Made by a program: the position numbers and the translations under genes. The notes beneath the pieces were generated by a model. The model made no database searches, was not told the origin of the DNA, and saw only the letters and a list, made by a program, of their open reading frames with translations. Of a DNA stretch of 57,410 bases, positions 5,689-13,542 are shown one piece after another. The stretch is from Verrucomicrobiota bacterium (GTDB lineage: Bacteria; Verrucomicrobiota; Verrucomicrobiae; Limisphaerales; UBA11358). Location of the stretch: contig JACZKP010000088.1 in assembly GCA_014860005.1 (NCBI GenBank), positions 1-57,410 of the forward strand, given 5' to 3'. Within the stretch, counting starts at the first letter, position 1. Each line of letters begins with the position of its first letter.

Positions 5689-7959
5689 GTGAAACAAACC
5701 ACATTTCTCAGCGCACCTATTTGCTCCCCAAAGCTCGCTGACTACGGGGCCTGGTGCCTCCCGGTTTTGCAAAAAACAATGCTGGTGGGTGGTTTGATGC
5801 TGGTGGCCACCCTGTTGAATACTGCCCGGGCGGCCACGTTGCCGGGTGGGTATGCCGAATCATTGGTGGCCAACGGCCTGTCCAATCCCACCGCCATGGC
5901 CTTTGCCCCCGACGGGCGACTGTTTGTTTGTCAGCAAGGCGGCCAGTTGCGCGTGATCAAGAACGGCAGTTTGCTCGCGACGCCTTTCCTCACGGTCACG
6001 GTGAACAGCACGGGGGAGCGGGGTTTGCTGGGCATCGCGTTTGATCCCAACTTTGCGGTGAATCAGTACGTCTATGTTTATTACACCGCCACCAGCCCGG
6101 CGATTCACAATCGCGTCAGCCGCTTCATGGCCAACGGGGATGTCGCGGTTGCCGGCAGCGAAGTGGTGCTGCTGGATTTGAACAACCTCAGTGGCGCGTC
6201 GAATCATAACGGCGGCGCCATGCACTTTGGGAGCGATGGCCGGCTGTACATCGCGGTCGGCGATAACGCCAATTCCGCCAACGCCCAAACGCTCGGCAAT
6301 CTGCTCGGCAAAATGCTGCGGCTCAATCCTGACGGCACGATTCCGACGAACAATCCCTTTTACAACACGGCGACGGGCGTGAACCGGGCGATCTGGGCGC
6401 TGGGACTGCGCAACCCGTTCACGTTTGCGGTGCAGCCCGGCACGGGCCGGATATTCATCAACGATGTTGGCCAGAATACCTGGGAAGAAATCAACGACGG
6501 CCTCGCCGGGGCGAACTATGGCTGGCCCAACTGCGAGGGTTATTGCAGCCCAACCAACCCGAACTACCGCGATCCGATCTTTCGTTATGCTCACGGCTCC
6601 GGCAGCAGTTCGGGCTACTGCATCGCTGGCGGTGCTTTCTACAATCCGGCCGCAGTCCAGTTTCCCAGCACGAATGTTGGGGTGTATTTCTTTGCGGACT
6701 ACGTCAATGGCTGGATTCGGAGACTGCATCCGGCCCAAGGCAATCAAGTCACTGCTTTTGCCACCGGGATCAATGGGCCGGTGGACTTGAAAGTCGGCGC
6801 CGACGGACGGCTCTACTATTTGGCGCGCGGCAGCGGTGCGATATATGCGATCAGCTACATCGCAGGGCAATCCCCCCAAATCACGCAGCATCCAGTGGAG
6901 CAAACCGTCATGGTCGGAGAATCAGCAACCTTCACCGTGGCGGCCTCCGGTACTGCGCCGCTGGGCTATCGCTGGCAGCGCGGTGGCGCGTGGATTTCAG
7001 GAGCGACCTCCAATTCATACACACTCACATCCGCCATTGCCGCTGACGATGGCGCGGTGTTTCGCTGCGCGGTGACAAACGCGACCGGGGCCATCACCAG
7101 CAATCCGGCCTTGCTGCACGTCACCAGCGACAGCCAACCAACCGGCACGATCACCGCTCCCGCAAACGGCTTGCTGTACACTGCTGGTGAGACCATCCAG
7201 TATGCGGGGGCGGCCACCGATCCCGAGGATGGCGATCTGCCGGCCACGGCTTACAGTTGGACCATCGTATTTCATCACGATACCCACACCCATCCGTTTT
7301 TGGGACCGATTGGAGGGGTGACGAACGGGTCTTTTGTGATTCCGACCCAAGGCGAGACGGCGGCGAATGTTTGGTATCGCATTCACCTCGCGGTAACGGA
7401 CTCGGGCGGCCAAGCTCATGCTGACTTCGTGGACGTGGTGCCGCGCACGACCGAAGTGTCATTAACCACCAGCCCGTCCGGCCTCCACCTCACGTTGGAT
7501 GGGCAACCGCAGACGACGCCGGTTTCCGTATCCGGCGTGGTCGGGATGAGTCGCACGTTGGGGGCCAATTCTCCACAAATGCTCAACGGTGCCGAGTACA
7601 CCTTCGCGTCGTGGTCGGATGGCGGCACCGCGACGCATGACGTGATCTGGCCTGCGACCGACACCACGTTCACTGCCACGTATCAACTCGTGCCCAGCGT
7701 TCTCATCGAAGTCTCGCCAGCCGGAAATGTCCATCTCACCGTGCGGGCGTCGGACGGAAAATCCTTGATGGTTCAATCTTCGACCAATTTGTACGACTGG
7801 AATGACCTGGGCACAGTGCTGATCCAGGGCGATTCGGCGGAGTTCGTACACCCGGACGCGGCGCAACACCGGTATCATTTCTATCGCGCAACCCTGTTCA
7901 CGCCACCCGGTCCTGCGTCTGCGGTTCTAAACTCAAGTTTCCGAGAAGCAAACTGGTGA
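5689..7959 (+). CDS. Secreted PQQ-dependent sugar dehydrogenase-like protein with Ig-like domains
   Basis: A 756-residue exported protein. After an N-terminal hydrophobic segment (about 31-48, ending TARA) comes a six-bladed glucose/sorbosone dehydrogenase-type propeller (about 50-395) with typical signatures: FAPDGRLFVCQQ, GERGLLGIAFDPNF, SNHNGGAMHFG, LYIAVGD and NYGWPNCEG. Next is an Ig-like domain (about 397-480, QSPQITQHPVEQTVMVGES), then a PKD/Ig-like region (about 485-590, with DPEDGDLPATAYSW) and a beta-rich C terminus. The family oxidises aldoses with PQQ in the periplasm or outside; here binding and substrate are inferred. Start is GTG 5689; ATG 5779 would also leave a good signal peptide. 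It stands alone, with dispersed repeats on both sides. Confidence 0.8.
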   Translation: MKQTTFLSAPICSPKLADYGAWCLPVLQKTMLVGGLMLVATLLNTARAATLPGGYAESLVANGLSNPTAMAFAPDGRLFVCQQGGQLRVIKNGSLLATPFLTVTVNSTGERGLLGIAFDPNFAVNQYVYVYYTATSPAIHNRVSRFMANGDVAVAGSEVVLLDLNNLSGASNHNGGAMHFGSDGRLYIAVGDNANSANAQTLGNLLGKMLRLNPDGTIPTNNPFYNTATGVNRAIWALGLRNPFTFAVQPGTGRIFINDVGQNTWEEINDGLAGANYGWPNCEGYCSPTNPNYRDPIFRYAHGSGSSSGYCIAGGAFYNPAAVQFPSTNVGVYFFADYVNGWIRRLHPAQGNQVTAFATGINGPVDLKVGADGRLYYLARGSGAIYAISYIAGQSPQITQHPVEQTVMVGESATFTVAASGTAPLGYRWQRGGAWISGATSNSYTLTSAIAADDGAVFRCAVTNATGAITSNPALLHVTSDSQPTGTITAPANGLLYTAGETIQYAGAATDPEDGDLPATAYSWTIVFHHDTHTHPFLGPIGGVTNGSFVIPTQGETAANVWYRIHLAVTDSGGQAHADFVDVVPRTTEVSLTTSPSGLHLTLDGQPQTTPVSVSGVVGMSRTLGANSPQMLNGAEYTFASWSDGGTATHDVIWPATDTTFTATYQLVPSVLIEVSPAGNVHLTVRASDGKSLMVQSSTNLYDWNDLGTVLIQGDSAEFVHPDAAQHRYHFYRATLFTPPGPASAVLNSSFREANW

Positions 7960-8033
7960 AAAATCGCCAGCCGCTGAGGCGCTTTTTCGGTTGAGGACCA
8001 GGCCGGATTCGTCCTCGCCGAGAAGCTCCAAAG

Positions 8034-8063
8034 GTGCGTGGTAGGGATACACCCCATAGCGCC
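8034..8063 (+). repeat. Dispersed repeat with GGTAGGGATACACCCCAT core, copy 2
   Basis: Second copy of the repeat at 5533-5562, same orientation, between the sugar dehydrogenase gene and the BON-domain gene. Confidence 0.6.
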
Positions 8064-8133
8064 AGGCCGGCCCGAGGCGTATCGTTCTCTTGTTAGAAAA
8101 CCAAAAGCCGTGCAACCGAAACAAAAAAACATA

Positions 8134-8949
8134 ATGAAGAGTCTCTATCCACTTGCGCTCCTGGCCGCCACGGGCGCGCTGCTACTTTCCAGCGCGCCGC
8201 TGCGCGCTTCCGAGGAGACGGACAACCGCATCGAGTCGGCCGTCCAAAAGTCCCACGTGTTCAAAACCTATCTCAAAGACGACACGATTAAAACCGAATC
8301 CAAGAACGGGGTGGTGACTCTGACCGGGACCGTCGCCGAAGCGTCCCACAAATCCCTGGCCCAAGACACTGTGGAAGGACTGCCGGGCGTCAAGAGCGTG
8401 GATAATCAATTGAAGGTAAAAAACGAAAGCCCCGCCGAACATTCGGATGGTTGGTTGAGCACGAAGGTAAAAACCACGCTCCTGTTCCATCGCAACGTGC
8501 GCGCCACCAAGACCGACGTGGAGGTGAAGGATGGAATCGTCACCTTGAGCGGTGAAGCCTCCAGCCTGGCCCAAAAGGAATTGACCACGGAATACGCCAG
8601 GGACGTCGAAGGGGTCAAGGAAGTGATAAACGAAATGAAGATAGCCAGGACTCCGACCCAGCCGGAGCAAACGATCGGCGAGAAGATTGATGACGCCTCC
8701 ATCACGGCCCAGGTCAAATCGTCATTGCGGTCCCATTACTCAACCAGCGCGCTAAAGACCAGGGTGGAAACGATGGATGGCGTGGTGACGATCGGCGGAG
8801 TGGCCAAGAACCACGCCGAGAAGAGTCTGGTCACCAAGCTCATCAACGACATTGACGGGGTCACCAGCGTGGTCAACAACATGACCATTCCGACCGCGTC
8901 GTTGAACCCGATTTCGCCGCCGCAGAATCTGCGGATCGTTCATAACTGA
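8134..8949 (+). CDS. Exported protein with three BON domains (OsmY-like)
   Basis: A 271-residue protein with a clear signal peptide (MKSLYPLALLAATGALLL, cleavage near APLRA). Three BON modules follow, each ending in a glycine-rich 'G.V.L.G.V' strand and a helix with 'V.GV..V.N': about 28-96 (NGVVTLTGTV), 108-180 (DGIVTLSGEA) and 195-265 (DGVVTIGGVA). BON domains bind phospholipid or help maintain the envelope; OsmY-like proteins are periplasmic stress proteins. The downstream neighbours are short membrane proteins of kinds that often accompany BON genes in stress-responsive groups. An upstream in-frame start (8038) would lie inside the dispersed repeat and lose the signal peptide position, so ATG 8134 is preferred. 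Confidence 0.85.
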   Translation: MKSLYPLALLAATGALLLSSAPLRASEETDNRIESAVQKSHVFKTYLKDDTIKTESKNGVVTLTGTVAEASHKSLAQDTVEGLPGVKSVDNQLKVKNESPAEHSDGWLSTKVKTTLLFHRNVRATKTDVEVKDGIVTLSGEASSLAQKELTTEYARDVEGVKEVINEMKIARTPTQPEQTIGEKIDDASITAQVKSSLRSHYSTSALKTRVETMDGVVTIGGVAKNHAEKSLVTKLINDIDGVTSVVNNMTIPTASLNPISPPQNLRIVHN

Positions 8950-9035
8950 AATTGAAATGACCGGTCTTTGCCCGCGGGTGCGGTAGCGCCCCGTCGGCAT
9001 TGGCCACCAAGCCAAACCAAACTGAAAGGGATAAT

Positions 9036-9185
9036 ATGTTATACACAATTGCGGTAGTGCTGATCATTTTGTGGCTCCTGGGACTGGTGACCAGTACCGC
9101 GATGGGCGGCCTGATTCAAATCCTGTTGGTGATTGCGGTTGTCATGATTCTCATCAACTTCATCTCCGGCCGGCGGCGCACCTAA
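9036..9185 (+). CDS. Lmo0937-family small membrane protein
   Basis: A 49-residue protein: MLYTIAVVLIILWLLGLV, then ILLVIAVVMILINFI, ending in a basic tail (SGRRRT). Two transmembrane helices fill it almost completely, as in the Lmo0937 family of very short inner-membrane proteins, whose function is unknown. A GAAAGG motif 8-13 bases upstream of the ATG looks like a ribosome binding site. It lies between the BON-domain and DUF3185-like genes. Confidence 0.75.
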   Translation: MLYTIAVVLIILWLLGLVTSTAMGGLIQILLVIAVVMILINFISGRRRT

Positions 9186-9246
9186 GCGGCAAGCAAACTC
9201 GCCGAGTGTCCCTCGGCATCAATCAACCACTCAAAACAATCCCGTT

Positions 9247-9453
9247 ATGAATAGAATCATCTTCCTGACCCTGCTCGTGGGCGGGGTGGTGCTCATGATC
9301 TTTGGCATCAACGCCATGAACTCGTTCAGCTCTGACGTTTCCCGGTTCTTTACCGGATCGCCGACGGACAAGGCCGTCTGGATGCTCATCGGCGGCATCG
9401 TGGCCACCGGCGTGGGTCTGATGGGAACGTTGCGCGGTTCCAGCCGGGCTTGA
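9247..9453 (+). CDS. DUF3185 family small membrane protein
   Basis: A 68-residue protein with two hydrophobic helices (about 4-20 and 44-62) separated by the characteristic NSFSSDVSRFFTGSPTDKA loop, which matches DUF3185 from memory. Its function is unknown. Its position 61 bp after the Lmo0937-like gene suggests a shared envelope-stress group with the BON protein. Confidence 0.8.
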   Translation: MNRIIFLTLLVGGVVLMIFGINAMNSFSSDVSRFFTGSPTDKAVWMLIGGIVATGVGLMGTLRGSSRA

Positions 9454-9586
9454 TTTCATCGTCGCTGCTCGCACCGCTGGCGAAAGGGGTGGCGACTCGA
9501 AACAGCGTTCGCACCGCAGGCGGCGTTGTCAGGAATAGCGGTCGCGATTTTTACAGCCAATGCGAAGTTGAAGCGTCACCAACATC

Positions 9587-9871
9587 ATGAAGCCAAACCT
9601 GGAAGTTATCAAAAGGAACGGTCAATCAGTGACCAACGGTTCCCCCAAACCACCGCGACCCGCGGCCGGACCAGAGGCTGCTGCGAAAGTCGCTCTTCCG
9701 GGAAACCTTCGACGCTTAAAATGGAATGAACTGGTGTGTCGCGGCGATTTCGTCGCGGATGAGCGCCAGGGGTTTGAACCGTGGGAAGGACCGGCTGGGT
9801 TCCAAGCTGCCTCCTTTTTGAAACCGATTTACCGGTTGACGAAAGCCGTCCTGCCGCAGGACAAGAATTGA
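9587..9871 (+). CDS. Hypothetical protein, 94 aa
   Basis: Not assigned. The N-terminal half is basic and proline/alanine-rich (low complexity, probably disordered); the C-terminal half (LRRLKWNELVCRGDFVADE, then FEPWEGPAGFQAASFLKPIYR) looks like a conserved short domain. I recall similar WNELV.RGDFV endings in other Verrucomicrobiota small proteins near envelope-stress genes, but cannot name a family. No signal peptide. Could be spurious, though the conserved-looking end argues for a real gene. Confidence 0.5.
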   Translation: MKPNLEVIKRNGQSVTNGSPKPPRPAAGPEAAAKVALPGNLRRLKWNELVCRGDFVADERQGFEPWEGPAGFQAASFLKPIYRLTKAVLPQDKN

Positions 9872-9913
9872 AATGAATGCACCAAGCGGCCCTGGCTCCG
9901 GAGTTGCCACTCC

Positions 9914-10096
9914 ATGAACATATTGAAGTTCATTTGCCTGACCCTCCTCCAACTGGCCAAGCAGGCCGGCTTGATTCCCCAGATTCTCGTGCGAGCCATC
10001 AAACAAAGGCGGCAGCAGGCTGCTTTGAACGACCTCGAAATCGAACGGCTCGACCGGATCCGTAACCCGTCAAAGTACCGCGGCAAGGAACTTTGA
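9914..10096 (+). CDS. Hypothetical short protein, 60 aa
   Basis: An amphipathic or membrane-associating N terminus (MNILKFICLTLLQLAKQAG) and a basic, coiled-coil-like C terminus (RAIKQRRQQAALNDLEIERLDRIR). No family recognised. It follows the 94-aa gene by 42 bp in the same direction. Coding potential is uncertain. Confidence 0.4.
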   Translation: MNILKFICLTLLQLAKQAGLIPQILVRAIKQRRQQAALNDLEIERLDRIRNPSKYRGKEL

Positions 10097-10416
10097 CGCT
10101 GCGGCTGGAGAACTGTCCGGATCGAAGCTCCTATCGCCAGGGACAGCGACCGAAACACTGAAAATGGTTCTTGGTGAGTCTGAGCGGGCGATTGGCAATG
10201 TGAACTACCCACAGCGGCAGGCTTGCCTGGGGCCGATCCTGCCCCCACCCGATCAAGTAATGTTCACACTCCCTTGGCAAGATTGCCTTTGCCGCTGCCG
10301 CACACTAGTCTCCGCGCACGATGGAATTCCTGCAAATCAAACCGTCCGCCAGGCGGAATGGCCACGGATTGTCCGCCAGGCCGTCCATTTCGTCAGCCAG
10401 GCAGCATCCAATCGGC
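10097..10416. other. Gene-free spacer, about 320 bp
   Basis: No convincing gene. Contains a short direct repeat GTCCGCCAGGC (near 10346 and 10371), part of a GCCAGGCGG-type dispersed palindrome. No terminator or promoter could be picked with confidence. Confidence 0.4.
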
Positions 10417-11136
10417 ATGAGTTTGTTTGCCCCAACCCGGCGCTTCAACGCGCAGCGACCGGAGATGATGGACCAACCCGGAGTTGATCCGGAGTTGGTG
10501 CGCGAAGAACTACGAGCCTTGGAACGCGCCAACCGGCGGCTCGGGGGACACCGGTTGATGCTGCATTACGTTGGCAAACTGCTTGGCACGGCGCGGCGGC
10601 CATCCGTGAGCATCCTCGATTTGGGCACGGGTAGCGCGGACATTCCCCGGGCCATCGTCGCCTGGGCCAGACGCGTGCGGCTTCCCGTAACGGTCGTGGC
10701 CGTGGACGCCAATCCGGTGGCGCTCGAGATCGCGCGCACGGCGTGCCGGGAGTGGCCGGAAATCCGGCTGGATGAGCACGACCTGCGCACCCTGCCCTAC
10801 GCCCCGGAGAGCTTCGATCTCGTGCTCTGCTCGTTGGCGCTGCACCACTTTGGCAATGCGGAAGCCCAGGCCATTCTACAACGCATTCACACCCTGGCGC
10901 GGGTGGGCTGCGTCGTCAACGATCTGCGGCGCAACTGGCTCGCCATCGTTGCCGCAGAACTGGTGGCGCGCACCGTCCTTCGAAATCCAGTCACCCGCAA
11001 TGACGTGCCCCAGTCCTGTCGCGCCGCCTTCACCGTGGGAGAACTCCGGGCGATGGCTGCGGGCGCGGGGATGCGCCGCTTTCAAATCCACCGGCATCAC
11101 GGCTGTTTTCACATGGTGCTGGAAAGCCGAAAATGA
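10417..11136 (+). CDS. Class I SAM-dependent methyltransferase (UbiE-like)
   Basis: A 239-residue cytoplasmic methyltransferase. Motif I is ILDLGTGSAD (about 66-75), an acidic residue follows in VVAVDANP (about 94), and the post-motif LVLCSLALHHF (about 136) is typical of UbiE/COQ5-like enzymes. The N-terminal MMDQP segment (17-21) recurs in Verrucomicrobiota methyltransferases that sit beside flavin oxidoreductases and polyketide-type genes (memory, not verified). It converges with the O-methyltransferase at 11219, 82 bp away, so it may belong to the same small aromatic pathway. Start ATG 10417 preferred; 10465 possible. Confidence 0.7.
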   Translation: MSLFAPTRRFNAQRPEMMDQPGVDPELVREELRALERANRRLGGHRLMLHYVGKLLGTARRPSVSILDLGTGSADIPRAIVAWARRVRLPVTVVAVDANPVALEIARTACREWPEIRLDEHDLRTLPYAPESFDLVLCSLALHHFGNAEAQAILQRIHTLARVGCVVNDLRRNWLAIVAAELVARTVLRNPVTRNDVPQSCRAAFTVGELRAMAAGAGMRRFQIHRHHGCFHMVLESRK

Positions 11137-11218
11137 ACCGCCCACGCACCGGTAGTACGGCTTGAAGGACGAAGACCCGGGCAAATTGATGATCCGCTGA
11201 GGCACAATCGCCAGTGGA

Positions 11219-12295
11219 TCAAGCCGCCGGCACTTTCCGGCATTTCAGCCACGTGTGGTATTGCCCCACTTGATCGCGCTGATCCACCACGGTGAGTCCG
11301 CTTTCGGCCAGGCAGTGCAACAGGTCCGAGGAATGATACATCTGGCTGTTGCCATTCGCGATGCAGGTGAAATAGAGCGACGTCTGTTGCAGGCAAAACG
11401 CGGCCGTCTCGTTCGGTTGCCGGTCCCAGAACAATTCCAGGATGTGCAAGGTAGTCCGCGCGTCCATTGCCTGGGCCGCGCGCTTGAGAATCGAGACAAT
11501 CTGCGGCTCGGAGAAACAATCCAAAAACTGGCTCATCCAGATGGCGTCGTAACCGGCGGGCAGCAATTGCGACACGTCCAGCAGATCAATCGGAAAGAAA
11601 TCCACGCGCGTTTCCAACCCGTGCGTGCGGAGTTCCGCGCGGGCCAGTTCCAGTTGCGGCGGCAAATCCGCGATGGTGATTTGCACGTCGGGATGGAAGC
11701 GGGCGCACGCCACGGCCCATTTGCCGGTGTTGCCGCCGATGTCGAGCAGGCGTTTCGGTTGATCCGCAAACACCAGCGGCAACGCGGTGGGAAAGGCGTT
11801 GTCCGAATAGTAATGATCGAACGCCAGCCAGCTTTCGCGCGCCTTCGGCGTGAACGAGGCCAAACCTTCGTAGAGGGTTTTCCAGTCACCCAGCGATTTC
11901 AAGCCGGCGGGTTGGCCCTGTCCGACGGCCTTGTCGAGGTCGAAGAATCCGCGGTAACACACGTCATGCACCACGTCCATGTTCACGCGGGTCATCGGGT
12001 CGCGCAGCATGAAATAGCCGAGCTTGGTCAGGGTGAAGCGCTGTTCGTTCAGACAGAACAGGCCGATGCCCAGGCCCGACTCCAGAAGCACCTTGACCCC
12101 ATAACGCGGCAGGTTCGCTTTGGCCACGACTTCTGCCAGCGTGAGGCCGGTGTTGCCGCTGGCTCGCACCAACTCCAGGATGCCGGAGTCCCGCAGCACC
12201 CGGCAGGCTTGGAAGACTATCGGCGCAAACGCAATTCGCTGCGCTTCGGATTTTGCTTCGAAAGCCGTTCTGGGGTCGGTCTGAAAAAAGCTCAT
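11219..12295 (-). CDS. SAM-dependent O-methyltransferase (acetylserotonin-type)
   Basis: A 358-residue protein with the two-part build of small-molecule O-methyltransferases: an N-terminal helical dimerisation/winged-helix region (about 15-100, with ILELV and GLTLAEVVAKANL) and a Rossmann domain with motif I LLDIGGNTGKW (183-193) and IADLPP downstream. Such enzymes methylate phenolic hydroxyls. Its ATG (12293-12295) overlaps the stop of the flavin oxidoreductase (12292-12294) by the ATGA pattern, so it is co-translated as last gene of the ammonia-lyase operon. An O-methylated hydroxycinnamate product is an inference. Confidence 0.75.
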   Translation of the reverse strand: MSFFQTDPRTAFEAKSEAQRIAFAPIVFQACRVLRDSGILELVRASGNTGLTLAEVVAKANLPRYGVKVLLESGLGIGLFCLNEQRFTLTKLGYFMLRDPMTRVNMDVVHDVCYRGFFDLDKAVGQGQPAGLKSLGDWKTLYEGLASFTPKARESWLAFDHYYSDNAFPTALPLVFADQPKRLLDIGGNTGKWAVACARFHPDVQITIADLPPQLELARAELRTHGLETRVDFFPIDLLDVSQLLPAGYDAIWMSQFLDCFSEPQIVSILKRAAQAMDARTTLHILELFWDRQPNETAAFCLQQTSLYFTCIANGNSQMYHSSDLLHCLAESGLTVVDQRDQVGQYHTWLKCRKVPAA

Positions 12296-13542
12296 GATGT
12301 CGCGCTTCGTGAACGTGCCTGAACGATTCGCGACAGGAGTGGCAGGGCGCGCTCCGGTTGGGCGACATAGGGATTCGACAAATCCCACACGTAACCCGCC
12401 AGCACCGAGCAGATCTGCCGCATGATGTCCGGATTCGCACCCGCGGAGAAAAAGATTTCGTGCAGCGTCCCGTCGTACCACGCGGACACGTAGGCGCGAA
12501 AGGTATTGATTCCCTGCATGACGTGATCGGCGTACTCGGTCTGCCAATTGACCACCTCACCGCGCAACTGCCTTGTGAGCACCTTTGCAGCGCGATTCGC
12601 CGAGGCCAGGGCCAGCGTCACGCCGGAACTGAAAATAGGGTCGAGAAATTCCGTGGCATTGCCGACCAGTGCGTAACGTGGACCAAAGAGTTGCTTGACC
12701 GCGCACGAGTAACCGGCAATGCGCTCCGGCCCGAAGACGATCTGCATCCCGGCCAACCGCGGCCCGGCGCTGGGGTCGGACGCCAGAATCGCGCGCAGGC
12801 GTTCCTCGGGTTCGGCAGGATACTTGGCAAAGAACCCAGGCACGGCGACGGCGCCGACGCTGGTGCGGCCATTGGAGAAAGGAATGATCCAAATCCACGC
12901 ACCGCCGGGGTGTGTGCAGGCCCAAATCTTGCCTTCCTCGCGGCCCATGGGACGACGGTCGCCGGCAACGTGCGCAAACAGCGCCTCGCGCGTCGGGAAC
13001 CGCGACGGCACTTCAAGATTGAGCAAACGTGGCAATACCCGCCCGTAACCACTGCAATCCAGGACGAATTTCGCCATGACCGTGCTGCTGGCGCCGTCGG
13101 GTTGCTCAATCGTTACGCTCGCACCCGAATCATCCAACTGGATTGCCGTGACCCCGTGCCCGTAACGAAACTCCACGCCGCGCGCGGCCACCGCGTCGGC
13201 CAGCGTTTTGTCGAAATCCGCCCGCGGCACCTGCCAGGTGTATTTCCAGCCGGAGGTGAACTGCGCCGAGAAGTCAAAATCGCAAGTCGCGCCGCCGCGA
13301 TGAAACACCGCCCCGTTTTTCTGCATGAAGCGTTGTTCCGCCACGCAGTCCAGCAGCCCGGCTGCCTGGAGCAAATCCATGCAATGGGGCAACAGGCTTT
13401 CGCCAATCACGAAGCGTGGAAAGTTCTGCTTCTCCACCACCAGCAGGCGAAATCCTTCTTGCTGTAACAGCGCGGCGGCACTGGCCCCCGCCGGCCCGGC
13501 GCCAATGATCAACACATCCACGTCAGTTGGCATGCGATTCAT
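12292..13542 (-). CDS. FAD-dependent oxidoreductase / flavin halogenase-like
   Basis: A 416-residue flavoprotein. The FAD motif GAGPAGA is at 14-20, a glutamate follows in VVEK, and a DCSG motif is at about 162-165. W216-I-W218-I-I-P221 matches the WxWxIP signature of flavin-dependent halogenases, and K75 in the KNGAVF stretch sits where phenol-type halogenases carry their lysine. WxWxIP-like strings also occur in non-halogenating relatives such as geranylgeranyl-reductase-like enzymes, so halogenase, hydroxylase or reductase remain open. The start overlaps the upstream ammonia-lyase by 20 bp and the stop overlaps the O-methyltransferase start (ATGA), so all three are translated as a unit. 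ATG 13533 is an alternative start. Confidence 0.7.
   Translation of the reverse strand: MNRMPTDVDVLIIGAGPAGASAAALLQQEGFRLLVVEKQNFPRFVIGESLLPHCMDLLQAAGLLDCVAEQRFMQKNGAVFHRGGATCDFDFSAQFTSGWKYTWQVPRADFDKTLADAVAARGVEFRYGHGVTAIQLDDSGASVTIEQPDGASSTVMAKFVLDCSGYGRVLPRLLNLEVPSRFPTREALFAHVAGDRRPMGREEGKIWACTHPGGAWIWIIPFSNGRTSVGAVAVPGFFAKYPAEPEERLRAILASDPSAGPRLAGMQIVFGPERIAGYSCAVKQLFGPRYALVGNATEFLDPIFSSGVTLALASANRAAKVLTRQLRGEVVNWQTEYADHVMQGINTFRAYVSAWYDGTLHEIFFSAGANPDIMRQICSVLAGYVWDLSNPYVAQPERALPLLSRIVQARSRSATS

Noticed and set aside
11255..13467. Long plus-strand open frames opposite the methyltransferase and oxidoreductase genes
   Set aside because: They are complementary-strand shadows typical of G+C-rich DNA with no domain features.
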